From: Campylorhamphus procurvoides
Taxonomy: Eukaryota > Chordata > Aves > Passeriformes > Dendrocolaptidae
DNA length: 64,000 bases
Direction: 5' to 3'
NCBI GenBank assembly: GCA_013396655.1
Contig: WBMV01003024.1
Span: 1-64,000, forward strand
Part shown: in pieces, positions 11,001 to 21,848 of the stretch
How the letters are laid out: each line of letters begins with the position of its first letter
How positions within the stretch are numbered: the stretch's first letter is position 1
Position numbers and translations under genes: made by a program
Notes under the pieces: generated by a model
The model's input: the letters and a program-made list of their open reading frames with translations, nothing else
Databases searched by the model: none
What the model was told of the DNA's origin: nothing

Positions 11001-11994
11001 TCACGTAAATTTTGGCTTCAAAGCTGGTTGTAGCTGTAAACACATCATGAGTTAAAAAGGGCATCATGATTCAAATCTATGACTTTTTTTTCAGTAACAG
11101 TTTCAAATGTTCATTGAACAATGCAATTTTTTAAAAGAATGTTACTCTGTATGCTAGTGCATAAATGTAATACATGCATAAATATGTAAATTTTTAAAAA
11201 TACTATTAACGCTCAGTCGCTCAGTGAAGGTTGTTTGAAGAATTAATACTTACTGGCATAGTGTTCTTGGTGTTTGACTGGTTACTATAATCAATTATAT
11301 TAATGGATACATGTGCATGCTTCTGTCATAAAACAAATGCTCACCGCCCTGTGAGAACCATGGAAAGACTTCGCTCAGCTCATTTGCAACACTTTTTCAT
11401 TTTTGTAACACTTAGGCTTGGTTACTTAATTGATTTGGAAAAGTCACTTGGCTCATCAGCAAGTGGTTTTTATGTATTGGTGGGCAGGAACTGTGTGCAA
11501 AACACAAGTGTGCCCTGATCTTGGACATACCCTTTATTGGTCTTTATGTTTTGGTTCATATGTATGAAAAGAGCTTGTGTGCCTAAAGCAAACAGGACTT
11601 TTGCCCTGCTAAGCAGCTACTGGAATTCCCAATGTTTTTTCTGTATTTCAGGATGGGGGTTTAGGTCTGCGTGCTGATAGAAATTTGAAGTCCTGTATAA
11701 CTAGTAGTATTTGTTTATTTTGTAGGATTCTGGAGTGACGCAGATGTGACCCGTCCTTTTGTATCACAGGCAGTAGTGGCTGATGGAAAATACTTCGCTT
11801 TCTTTTGTTACCAGCTAAATACTTTAGCACTAACTGAAGAAGCTATTAAAAATAACCCTCGAAAGAATATCTGTTGGGGTACAGACAGTAAGGCACTGTA
11901 TGATGTTGTGGAAGATGGTAATGTAAAAGGCTTTAATGATGAAGTTCTGCTTCATTTGGTTCGTTTTCTACTAAACAGACCAAAGGAGTTGTAA
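7901..11994 (+). CDS. MRPS30: MRPS30 (mitoribosomal protein mL65), five exons, 5' part of exon 1 missing
   Basis: This gene encodes the mitochondrial ribosomal protein historically called S30 or PDCD9. It is now placed in the large (39S) subunit as mL65 and acts in the mitochondrial matrix in translation of mtDNA-encoded proteins. Joining 7901-8098, 8319-8464, 9531-9633, 10157-10333 and 11726-11994 gives one open frame of about 296 residues ending in TAA, with GT-AG introns and consistent phases. Family-specific stretches are visible: [13 protein letters not shown] in exon 4, [16 protein letters not shown] across exons 4-5, and [33 protein letters not shown] and the C-terminal LLNRPKEL in exon 5. 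The human protein has 439 residues, so roughly 140 N-terminal residues, including the start codon, are not present. The frame begins right after an N at 7900 with [18 protein letters not shown], which matches the middle of human exon 1. Sequence upstream of the N does not resemble the family. Identification is secure; the 5' end is not recoverable here. Confidence 0.96.
8319..8464 (+). CDS. MRPS30: MRPS30 exon 2
   Basis: The acceptor is TATGTTTCAG|AT and the donor is CCTGAG|GTGGGG. The 146 nt encode [20 protein letters not shown] followed by [20 protein letters not shown], matching the family's FYW..GEE...GHRRGRID..RYQIDD segment. It ends in phase 0 at KQLPE. Confidence 0.95.
9531..9633 (+). 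CDS. MRPS30: MRPS30 exon 3
   Basis: The acceptor is CTGCCTTCCAG|GTTGTACC and the donor is ATAG|GTAAGAG. The 103 nt encode [20 protein letters not shown] and then [15 protein letters not shown], with the last glycine split across the junction. This matches the human VPL...KPDKLPLFKRQYENHIFVG region. Confidence 0.95.
10157..10333 (+). CDS. MRPS30: MRPS30 exon 4
   Basis: The acceptor is GAACACAG|GATCAAAG and the donor is TATCAAG|GTGAGA. The 177 nt encode the most conserved block, [19 protein letters not shown], then [20 protein letters not shown] and [19 protein letters not shown]. The reading frame stays open some way upstream into intron 3, but the homology begins exactly at the acceptor. Confidence 0.96.
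11726..11994 (+). CDS. MRPS30: MRPS30 exon 5 with stop codon
   Basis: The acceptor is TTTATTTTGTAG|GATTCTGG. The exon encodes [20 protein letters not shown] through [20 protein letters not shown] and ends KEL-TAA. The human protein runs a few residues further after RPKE, so this C-terminus is slightly shorter. Confidence 0.96.
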
Positions 11995-12004
11995 ATCATT
12001 AATC

Positions 12005-12010
12005 AATAAA
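12005..12010 (+). promoter_or_regulatory. Proximal polyadenylation signal of MRPS30
   Basis: An AATAAA hexamer lies 11 nt after the stop codon, followed by a T/G-rich stretch. Use of this site would give a very short 3' UTR of a few tens of bases. Confidence 0.7.
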
Positions 12011-12181
12011 GTATTCTTTTGTATATGCCTGAACTTCATTATAACTCCATGAAGTATGAGCTACCATGAGTAGCCTGCATGAGTATGCCTTCTTTTTAGT
12101 CAAGTATTTGTCGAGCAAACACTGTGCATATGTTATTTGTGCCTTGTTTCTTTTTTTTAGTGTATCTACTGTACACTGACA

Positions 12182-12187
12182 AATAAA
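12182..12187 (+). promoter_or_regulatory. Distal polyadenylation signal of MRPS30
   Basis: A second AATAAA lies about 190 nt after the stop codon and is followed within 40 nt by a TGTCTTTTGTT downstream element. It is probably the main or alternative 3' end. Confidence 0.6.
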
Positions 12188-12742
12188 TGTCTAGAATACC
12201 TTAATGTCTTTTGTTATTTACCCTTAAAAGCCTATTGTTACACTTGAGTACTGTAGCAGATCCACAGGTTTATGTTGAACTGTCACAGCAAAGTATGAAT
12301 TCATATGACCATCTGATGGTATCACTAGGAAGTTGATACTCATCACCAAAAAATTTCTAATATGTGTGAAAGGAGGTGAATGCTTGCTCATTTTAAAGAG
12401 AAAGTGAGCTCAGAATGAAAATGTTTCTTAAAAATGAATGGTGGGCAATTTAGTTACATAGTAAGGGGAATTTTTAGATACGGAACAGTAGTATAAACAT
12501 GATGAAACTCGGTTTCAAAGACTGTGTTATGAACATGCATACACATTTTTAAGCTGTCACCTCCAGAACCACAGAGAGAACTGACTCTAAAGCATTTAAA
12601 GTCTATAGTTTTCACTGTAGTCTGATTTCAGCTGTAGCTATCCTGATATTTTTATTGATACTTGAATGGGTTATGAGTGTTTTTAGTAAACCACAGCTGA
12701 GCCCCAGCCACAGTGAGGATCTCTGATTCATAACAGGCAACA

Positions 12743-13030
12743 TCATAGGATCATAGTGTAGTTTGGTTTGGAGGGGACACTGAAGGTCATTTAGTCCAAG
12801 GCTGTAATCAGCTGGAACAACTTCAACTAAATCAGGGTGCTCAGAACCCTGTCCGATCTGACTGTAAATGTTTCCAGGAATGGGGCATCCGCTTATCACC
12901 TCTCTGGACAACGTTTTTCACTACCCTCATTGCAAAAACCAGTCTGCATATCTAGCCTGAATTGAGTTTCTTTGAGTTTGAAACCTTACCCCTTGACCTG
13001 TTAAAACAGGCCCTTCTAAGATACAGGGAC
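12743..13030 (-). mobile_element. CR1 LINE 3' end, antisense
   Basis: The sequence starts with the reverse complement of the CR1 3' terminus (ATCATAGGATCATAGTGTAG), then GGAGGGGACACTGAAGGTCA and TTTAGTCCAAGG. It continues through TGTTTCCAGGAATGGGGCAT to CTTACCCCTTGACC. Orientation is therefore minus, with the 3' end at 12743. It is about 600 bp beyond the MRPS30 3' end. Confidence 0.85.
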
Positions 13031-14164
13031 TGTTTAGGAATACTTACCAACAAAGTGTGTCTGATTCTGAGGTAAATGGTTATGCTTAGAATTTTACGTA
13101 GTTTCATCCACTGCAACTGATGTGTTTGGAATTTTCCAGTGTTCTTGTAAAGAGTCAAGCATGTTTATAAAGAGGGAGTACTGAGTAATATGTGATTCAT
13201 GTTGAAATACCGGCCTGCGCAGTCTTCAGCAAGAACAACAATCCATTTCCTGCTGTAAATTGGCTTACAAAATGTTTTGCTAATGACAGATGAAATACTT
13301 GTATGGTCTTATTTGGCTGGTACTTTGCAATGTTGGAAAGGATTGCCACTTTCTCCACCAGAAAGTGATAATCTGAATAAGAAAGATGTGCACAAGCACT
13401 GGTCAGTTTATAAGAACAGTAGGAAGTTCTTGAGGGCTCTTTTTTCTTAACAATGCTTGACTATTACCAGTTCTGTTAAGTGTTGATCTTTGGATTAAAT
13501 AAATGTTCCATCTAGAAACAGAAGATAAACTAGAAAATATGTTGATATAGAGAATGATCTGTGACCTGGTTTAAAAGGAGGTTGTTGATACTTGTTCTCT
13601 AATATGATAAAGGAATGATGCAAAATGAATGGAAGGATGTGAAAAAAACCCAGTTGAATATTCTGGCCCTATGACAATCTTTACAGTTAGTGTAATATGG
13701 TACCATTTTAAGCTTGAGACAGTGAAAGTGTGCCTGTGAAAGCTGACATGCAAAGTCACAGAAAGTCCTGCTCCCAGGGTTTAAAAGCCACTAATTTTTC
13801 TGTGATTCAGCCTTTTGACTATTCTGTCTTCAGCTGTAGTAGTGCAAGTTCAAAGAAATTTTTTTCCTTTGTGCAGCCTTCCTAGTGACTGAAATAACAC
13901 TGCAGATGTGTCACCTGGTAGTAAAACCCATAGGTGGGAGTGAGGGAAGGAAAGCTTAGCATGAGCTGGCACTTCAGTAATTGCAAAGTACCAATTTAGC
14001 TTTTGCAGCTTTCTGCAGCAGGGGATACCCTAGAAAAACAGCGGGTGGCACTGTTTCACCTTCTACTGAGATAAAACTATAATGGTGATTGTGGTTTTTT
14101 TGTCAGTGACTGGCAAAGTTGAGACATCATAAGGTATGCAGCTTTCCACAGGAATCTTTCATTT

Positions 14165-14278
14165 CCAAGTCCAGGTTGGATGGGGCTTAGAGAAAACTGT
14201 TCTAGTGGCAGGTGGGTTGGAATTAGATGTTTTTTTTAAAGTCCCTTCCAACCCAAACCATTTGATGATTCTGTGATC
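14165..14278 (+). mobile_element. CR1 LINE 3' end
   Basis: CCAGGTTGGATGGGGCTTAG is followed by TCTAGTGGCAGGTGGGTTGG and then GTCCCTTCCAACCCAAACCA. It ends TGATGATTCTGTGATCT, the characteristic CR1 3' terminus with its short ATTCTATGAT-like repeats. Confidence 0.85.
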
Positions 14279-16468
14279 TTGTACTAATCTGTTCAGGGTG
14301 CTTAATGCTGCCTTAGTGATAAAAAAAAGAAAAGCTCTGGTTTGATTTGGGCTTTTTTTTTTCTTCCTTTAAATATTTTATGCCTACTTAATGTTTAAAA
14401 AATAGGAAGCTGAGAAGCTGTAGTGTATTCTCCAGCTTTGCTCACCAGAAATCTCATGACTTTACTCCTCTGAGTCTCATGGGAGTGGAGTCTTGTTCTT
14501 TAACACTGTGTATCATTGAGTTTGATGTTTAAAGAAACCAAAAGTGATTCAAAAACATAGGATGAAAATCCCTAAGTTTGGATCCTTTTTCCTGTATTAA
14601 TTTCTTCTTAGGCCTATTGGAGCAAAACACAGAGGGAACATAAGGTGGAATCTAAAAATAAGACTAAGTTTTACATAACGAGGCAAGAATTTTCTCTAGT
14701 ACTGAACTATTTTGCTTTAGAGTTTTATCACCTTCAAGTAGGTGACTGGGCTATGAAATTCTGCCTGTAATGTTTCATATTATGAGACTACAAGTGGTGA
14801 CTTGGAATGGAATGTTCAAGTGGAGAGAAGACTGGAAGACTGAAGCTTGCTTATATCTCCACAGGTTCGTGTTGCACCACGTTGTTGGGGTAGATAGTTC
14901 TGTTTCCCTAGACAGGAGAAATAGCTTCAACTTTTTTAACTATAACCTTGGTCATGCAGAAGTCTCTCCTGATATTTCTTCAGTACTCAGGTGTTTTGTG
15001 ATTGAAGAAGACACCCATTCCTTTTATCTCAGATGAAGATGAAGGTTTCCTGAGGCAAGAGCAACTCTTGGAGTCAGCTGTTGGTACGAGTCAGTTGAAG
15101 ACATACTGACAGTATATCTCTGATGTAAACAGTGAAAGTGGTTTTCTATTAAAGAAGCCCTTTCTATTCTGATTCTGGAAATCCTGGACCATGAACTGTT
15201 GGAAGATGTTAGGAGATGGAGGCCAGTAATGGCTACAGGGTTTATACTGCAGCCCTTCTTTAGCATCCTAACAAATTTTGTAAAGTTTACATGGTAAGTA
15301 CACAGTAAAATAATTATTTAGAACTGAGTTTCTTGGAAGATCTGGCTGTCCTACATCTAGAGATGGACTAAGAAGAATTACAAACTACAAGGAGGTAGTA
15401 TATGGGCACTACTAATACAGTTATTAATGGATGTTGTACAAAGGGAGAAAGTTGTGAACCTCACTACATCCTCCTACATTAGCAGGGGTTTACAGTTAAA
15501 GGGATTATTCATATCTTAATTCAGAATGAAGGAAGCCAATCTGAAATCTGTCATCCTATTCAGCCTGGTAACTACCCCATTGGTCTTGAAGCTGGAGTTT
15601 GAAGATGTGAAGTTGTCAATTGTTTCCTTGATTTTAAAAATTATCTGAGTAGGCCACTTACCACTCATAACAGATGCTTAATGATGAGTTAATTTACAAC
15701 CATATAAAAAAATTCTTGAAGAAAACAAACAGGCAAAGGGACACTTGACAAGCTTTTTTGTCAGTCTGCAGGACTGAGTTCTCTGTAGCTTATGCTATTG
15801 GAAAGATAAATAATTCTTCTATGCACGTCAGCTGCTTTATGGTGTCTGCTCAGCTGTATTGACCTATAAATATCTGCAATAATTTTTATCCTGTCTATTG
15901 TGCCTGGTTTCTGCCTAATTTGAAGGATTTGTCTTTAGCTAAAATATTCTGTGAGTGGGCATTCATTATTTATTCTTGTCTTTTCATAGATAGTTGATGT
16001 TCAATTTATTGACCTAAGTCTCCTGTAGGATCATCTCTGTATTACCTTTCTCATTCCCGGTAAGTGATGCTTGATTTCATTTCTTTAGTTGTATAGCAAG
16101 AAGAGTTCATCTTTAAAGGAAAAAGCTTCCTTCTATTTCTTTTCTCTTTTTATGCTTTCAGCATTCCTTTAAATCAGTAATCAAGTCAGTACACTTTATC
16201 ACTGCTCTCAAGAGACACAATGTAGGATTGTTTTCACTGTTGGAAAGTGGAGCTTGTAACACAAGACTATCTGCACTGCAAATGTGCATGCTTTTGTCAG
16301 TCAGATATCCCAGCACAGGTTTGCATTTCAACCTCAAATTTCAGCCTGTAAAGGCCTTTTGTTTGGTTGGGGGGTTTGTTTGTTTGTTCTTTTTTATCAG
16401 TTTCTGCACCAACACATTTCTTTAGGTAATTTGAGTTGATTAGGAGTGGAAATTTTAAAATTCAAATT

Positions 16469-16818
16469 CTGGGATTATTTAACCTGGAAAAAAGAAGACT
16501 TGGGAGACATTTTATCAACATCTGTGAATACCTGATGGGAAGAAGTGAAAAAGTTTTACCTAGGCCGATTTCAGCTGGGTTCAGTGAGAGGGCAGGGGAA
16601 AATGGCGATTAACTGAAACCCAGGAAGTTGTACTTAATTTTTTTTTCTATAATTACAATTAAACTCTGTAACAGGTTGCTCAAAGAGGTATGTGCAGTTT
16701 CCAGCCTTGGAAATACTCAGCACCAGATGGATCAGCCTGCTTCAGGTGACCCTGCCCTGAACAGGGTGAGGGGACTAGACAACAGACGTCTTCCAACTTT
16801 AACCTCTCTACAATTCAG
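16469..16818 (+). mobile_element. CR1 LINE 3' fragment
   Basis: The sequence tracks the CR1 3' region: CTGGGATTATTTAACCTGG, CTCTGTAACAGGTTGCTCAA, then CCCTGAACAGGGTGAGG and GACGTCTTCCAACTTTAACC. It is moderately diverged. Confidence 0.75.
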
Positions 16819-18541
16819 TAAAAATAAATTAGTGGTCAGCTTGTAGATGAGACACTATAAATGTGTAGGAAGAAACCATGTGTGGAGATTTGGGTAAATA
16901 GTGAGCATTGGCCTGAACCTTCTCTCTTTAGGTCTTTATGTGGTCACCCATGTTTACGCATTAATTCAGCATAAATTTTACTTGATGTACAGCTGCAAAT
17001 GGCTTCAGCAGAAGAGCCTTATGCTACATCTTCCTTTCTTGGCACAGTACTGACACCAAGAATATAGTTAAGACTATACACTGAATTGCCATGTCTGCAA
17101 GTTTGTCTCAAGGCACATTTGTGTCTGAGTTTATCAATACAGTAATTCCTTACATGTGACCTTTGGCAGGCCCAAATGTCTTCTGCGTTTCAGAAGCCAA
17201 CATTAGGCAGTGGTGACTCAGCCATTGACTGTATTGTCTGTATAGGAATGTTGTTGGGTTATTCTGCATACAAGCATAGATAACAAATTCAAAGATTTCC
17301 TGAAACTCTCAATGATAACTGTTAGAGTAGAATACCCCTCTTTCTGAAGACATGTGATGTTTCACCTGTGTGATTCATGATGCCCTCTAATCTGGTTATG
17401 TCTGAGAAACTAATGGTAAAAATTTTATTGTTGTTTTAAGAGGGCAGATATGCCTACATCAATTCTTTGGGAAATCCTGTGCAAATACACAGACAGACCT
17501 TGCTGTGAAAAGCTTCTCAAGTTGATAAGGAAAGCAAAAAAGGATGGGAGGAACAGCAATGCCTGCTTGTTGGAGAAATTATCCAAAAACATAAAGATAA
17601 AATTGAGGTGGAGTTAAGAGTCAGACTGTTTGGTAGGATAATAAGATCTAGGTTTGTTACTGTGTTTACACAAGAGATTTACACTAGTAGATGACTTGAC
17701 TTTATAATTTTGAAAGAAATAACAAACTGTAATTTTATGTTGTTTCTTAATAGCATGTTATTCTTGATTTGGAGCTGGCTATTTATTGGATGATGGTCAT
17801 GATGATTATTATTATTATTCTAGTACTATACTTTTTAGTGACTAGATATTAAAAAAAATACTTATATACTTAATGTTTCATTAAGGTAGGTTCCCATTGG
17901 GATTTTTGAAAGTATCCAAACAGGTCAGATTCCTAAATCCTAATAATTTTAATGGAATTTTATTTTATATTTCTAAGATACATAGATGTTCTGATGATTT
18001 TTTAAAATATACTTCTAAAGTTACTAATCTGCTTTTTGAAAATGTTCAGTCAGATTTCATTACAATACAAATCTACTAAATAAAGCATAGAGCCTTGCTC
18101 AGGGTGGACAGTACATAATTTCTGAAGTGTGTTGCTTTTTCCTCTGTTTAGCATAGTATTTTATGCAGACCGTGAGCTGAATTAGTACACATCCGGCCTG
18201 GCATCGAAGAGATGCTAAACAAAATCAACGTAATGACTGTGTGTTTGGACAGTTGCTCTCTCTGGAGATATACCTACTGGACTTTTCTGAAAATGTCGTA
18301 TGTGCACAAAATATTATGGCTTAAATAAATCAACTATATTTTTGTTTCAAGCCATTGGATTGAATCTGTGGATGGCTGGAAGCAACTGGGATAAAGTTTA
18401 AATGTCAAGTGTGATGTTGCCATTTTACCTTCTGTGTTAAAAGATGCCTAGGAAAGGGCAGGATGGACTGAAACACCTCACTGAGTACTGCTCGAGCCAA
18501 ATGCTGTAAGGAAACTATTGGGAAGACAGAAGTCAAGTCTT

Positions 18542-18602
18542 CTAAAAGCAGACTTTGAGCTAAGTCTCCTAAAAGCAGACTTTGAGCTAAGTAGACTAAA
18601 AG
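18542..18602 (+). repeat. 27-bp tandem duplication (2.3 copies)
   Basis: CTAAAAGCAGACTTTGAGCT followed by AAGTCTC recurs as the same first 20 bases followed by AAGTAGA, then a partial third CTAAAAG. Period is 27 bp and the copies are nearly identical. Confidence 0.9.
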
Positions 18603-18997
18603 TGAATTGTACATCTTGAAACTGTAAACAGAAGCATCTTTATAAGAGAATAGATTATTTAGCCTACCTAAAAATTGTGACTTGTAAAAATATTAGCTAA
18701 AGGAATTAAATTAATGCAAAGTGTGTTGCTCCATTGGTTAGGTATTAATATATTTAAATTATATAGATGTTAAATAACCAAAATAAGGCATCTCTGGGTT
18801 AGGCCTGTCCTTGCTAAAACTCATGACCAAACTCCTACTGACACATTAGGGAACAGGTGAACTGAAAGAGGGGTCTGCTAGCACGTATATTTACGTGTTC
18901 AGAGGTAGGGGCAAGTACCAGAGCATTTGGCTGCTGTGAGTAGAGGGAAGGGCTATGGGTGGGGAGCCTATAGTAAAGGTGAAGGGTTTTGAGAAAT

Positions 18998-19089
18998 AAA
19001 GGAGGGAAGAAGGGAGGGGAGGGAAGGAAGGAAGGAAGGGAGGGAGAGAGGGGAAGGAGGGAGGGAGGGGAGGGAGGGGAGGGCAGGAA
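18998..19089 (+). repeat. Long purine tract (GGGA/GGAA)n
   Basis: From 18998 to 19083 every base is A or G (86 nt), extended to 19089 past one C. It contains many GGG runs spaced by one to three bases. Such tracts can form G-quadruplex or H-DNA structures. No gene is nearby. Confidence 0.9.
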
Positions 19090-19954
19090 CGGAGGGAATT
19101 TTTTCACCTTCAGGTTTTCCAGGCTTCAGGAGCCTCCCTGGCTCTTGGCAGTCTTTCCTCTTGAGATTGTACACCCTATTTCTCTCAAACTCCATCTGGG
19201 CAGACCCTTTGGGTGCCCCTGAGCTACACATCCTACATTTCAGCTCAGCTATCACAACCAGGACAACAGCCTACCCTGTGAATCCCAATGTAATTTGACT
19301 CAGTCTCACAAATCCTGCAGGAGGTTTTTGTTTCTCCCTCCTGTCCTTTTAACGTATTTTAATGTTTAGGTTGCTAAAGCAGATTTAAGAAATATTAAAT
19401 AGAAAAATGAGATCTCCCTGATGAAAGAACTTTGACTAAAGCATAATTGTTATATATAGTAGTTTTACCCCTTTTGGAGTCAGTCGAGGGAAAGACACCT
19501 CTGAAGAACAATTCAGTCCTCATGAGAATTAATGTCTCTACCATTGCTGATTCAAAGATAGTAGTGATACTTTCAGTCTCTTTCTTTCAGTGATTGTAGG
19601 TTTAATTCTTTTTTTGCTAAAGATCTTAGTTTGCTGGAAGTGTTCTGTAAAGCTTAAAATATGATAGCATGGGGAATAGATTCTCTGGGTCCTGAGCTGG
19701 GTATCCCAGTCATTGCAAGGAGATTGGACTGGTTAGTCAAGCTGACTTCCCCCAGGCATTCATGTAGAAATATGTGTCCTTCAGAACATCAAGCACTGTT
19801 GTATGCAGAAGACCTAGCAATTATTTTTAAAGAATTATAATAGTATCTCATTAACTTTTCTTGTCTTGGTCTCAGTCAGTAGGAGGAATAGCGGATAGGC
19901 TTCTAAGTATTCTTTGTTGAATTTTTTTGTTTGTTTCAGCTCTGTGTCTCTGAC

Positions 19955-19979
19955 NNNNNNNNNNNNNNNNNNNNNNNNN
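19955..19979. other. Assembly gap (25 N)
   Basis: A run of 25 N sits immediately before an (ATTTT)n repeat, so the gap was probably caused by the simple repeat. Confidence 0.99.
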
Positions 19980-20069
19980 TATTTATTTTATTTTATTTTA
20001 TTTTATTTTATTTTTCCATTTTATTTTATTCCATTTTATTTTATTCCAATTTTTTTGTTTGTTTGTTTG
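19980..20069 (+). repeat. (TTTTA)n / T-rich low complexity
   Basis: Pentameric TTTTA units, some changed to TTCCA or TTTCC, run into a TTTG tail. They adjoin the gap at 19955. Confidence 0.9.
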
Positions 20070-21562
20070 GAATTCTTCAACAATATTTGAAGGAGTGAGA
20101 ATTTGGCATCATAGCATATTGAAAGCTTTTGGTTTGGGAAGAAGGTTACAGAATTTCTTTAGGGAAAGTGAAGAGAAATTTTAGCTACATTCAATACTTT
20201 AAAATAAATATGCTCAGCTCTAGTCTACAGAAATATTATATTTAATTTCAGCCAGTTTTGAGGTAAACAGTTTCAAAATCCTTTAATGTTGGTCTTATTG
20301 TTTCCTACAGAGGATAAAATATTTGTTATGATATATAATCAGTTTGGCAGAGTGGTACAAGTCATCAGAGGATGAGAGAGCATATGAATGGTGTACAGTG
20401 GTGGAGCTGAAGTCTAGAGGGATGCAATGTTGACATCAGTGACATAAGATTTGAAAGACACTGACAGTATTTCCGTGGAGGTTTTACTGCCAAGTTTTAA
20501 TTACTAGTTATTTCTTCATAGCAGTTTTTCATGGTGTTGCATACTGTTAATTTCAAAGGTTGCTCCCTGTTGTGTAAATCTGATGCAGATTCCTCATTAT
20601 GTGTAGTGAGGAGAAAATGTGAGGCCTTATAAATTTAGATGTCCTTTATGCCATGTTAATATTAGAATGGAAGAAGTGTTTGCAGCATGACTTTCAGATG
20701 AGAACCTAATGGAAGCAAAGCCCTTCCCTTGAGCAAAAGAGTGATTTTTAACTTCAAATAAACACCCACTCATTTAACTGTTTTCTGGGGAAAAAGCAAA
20801 AAAAGTTTGAATAGGAAAGTGCTTATATTGTGTAGTGTAGATACAACCAAGGAGGTCATTTGCAGTTGGAGTTTATCCTTATATTCCTTACTTCACTCTC
20901 ACTAGCTGGGAAGCTGTTCTGAAAAGTTTCTGCTGCAGTTAATAGAATCCATATTGTAGTCTTAATTACACTGGTATAAATTTGGAGTTACTCTACTGAA
21001 GCTTTTACTAGAGTAGAAATTCTAATACTTGGCTTCTGTGTTACTATGTATAAACATATCATTAAAATTGGAAAAATGAGGAACAGAACTTCATTAAACA
21101 AACTAGGAAGAGTGGCAATAAACACATATGATAAAATTTTGAGGAGACTGCAGAAGAACATAATTCCATAATTAACCATACTTCAAACTAGCAACCCATA
21201 TATCAATTCCTCCCACTTCCCCCCTTTTTTATAACATATTTTCAAAGCTATATATGAGAAAATACTTGCTAAACAGTGTCTCACCAAATTTGCAGGTGGG
21301 AGCTCTAGGGAGTCTGTTTTCAAGGAAGTGCTTCAAACTTTCATGCAATATGCAGTTTTGTATATTTCCAAATTGGTTTGCTCTGGAGACTCAGAACTGG
21401 CCTATATTTATGACTAGAGAAGTCTTCTGGTTAGAGTGGTAAAGGGAATAAAATATTAATATTCATGTTATTTATGTTTATTTATGTCTTGTAAAAAATC
21501 AGAGAGGCTTAATGCTTTGTGTTTCCAAAAATCCAACAAGAACAAAAAACACAAGCAAACAG

Positions 21563-21576
21563 ACACACACACACAC
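21563..21576 (+). repeat. Short (AC)n microsatellite
   Basis: Seven AC units in an A-rich context. Confidence 0.85.
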
Positions 21577-21764
21577 GAAAAAATCCCAAGAAACCCCAAA
21601 ACACTGAACAAACTCCCAAGAAGGGAAACCTAAATAAAAGACTAATAAATCACATATAGCAAACATCAGTTTGAAAATTGCACATAAAGGTATTCTATGA
21701 TGACGCACTTATAAGGAAAGTCTATGATGGGGATGGAGTGGAATAAAACCACTGAACTTAGCCC

Positions 21765-21848
21765 TGCTTTGAATAGGATTAGATTGGTCCAACTGTAGAA
21801 ACCACTCTACTGATCCCTTCCAATCTACGTCCATCTGTACTCTACAAT
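21765..21848 (+). mobile_element. Possible CR1 3'-end scrap
   Basis: GCTTTGAATAGGATTAGATT and GATCCCTTCCAATCTACGTC resemble the final ~80 nt of CR1. The match is short and poor. Confidence 0.4.
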
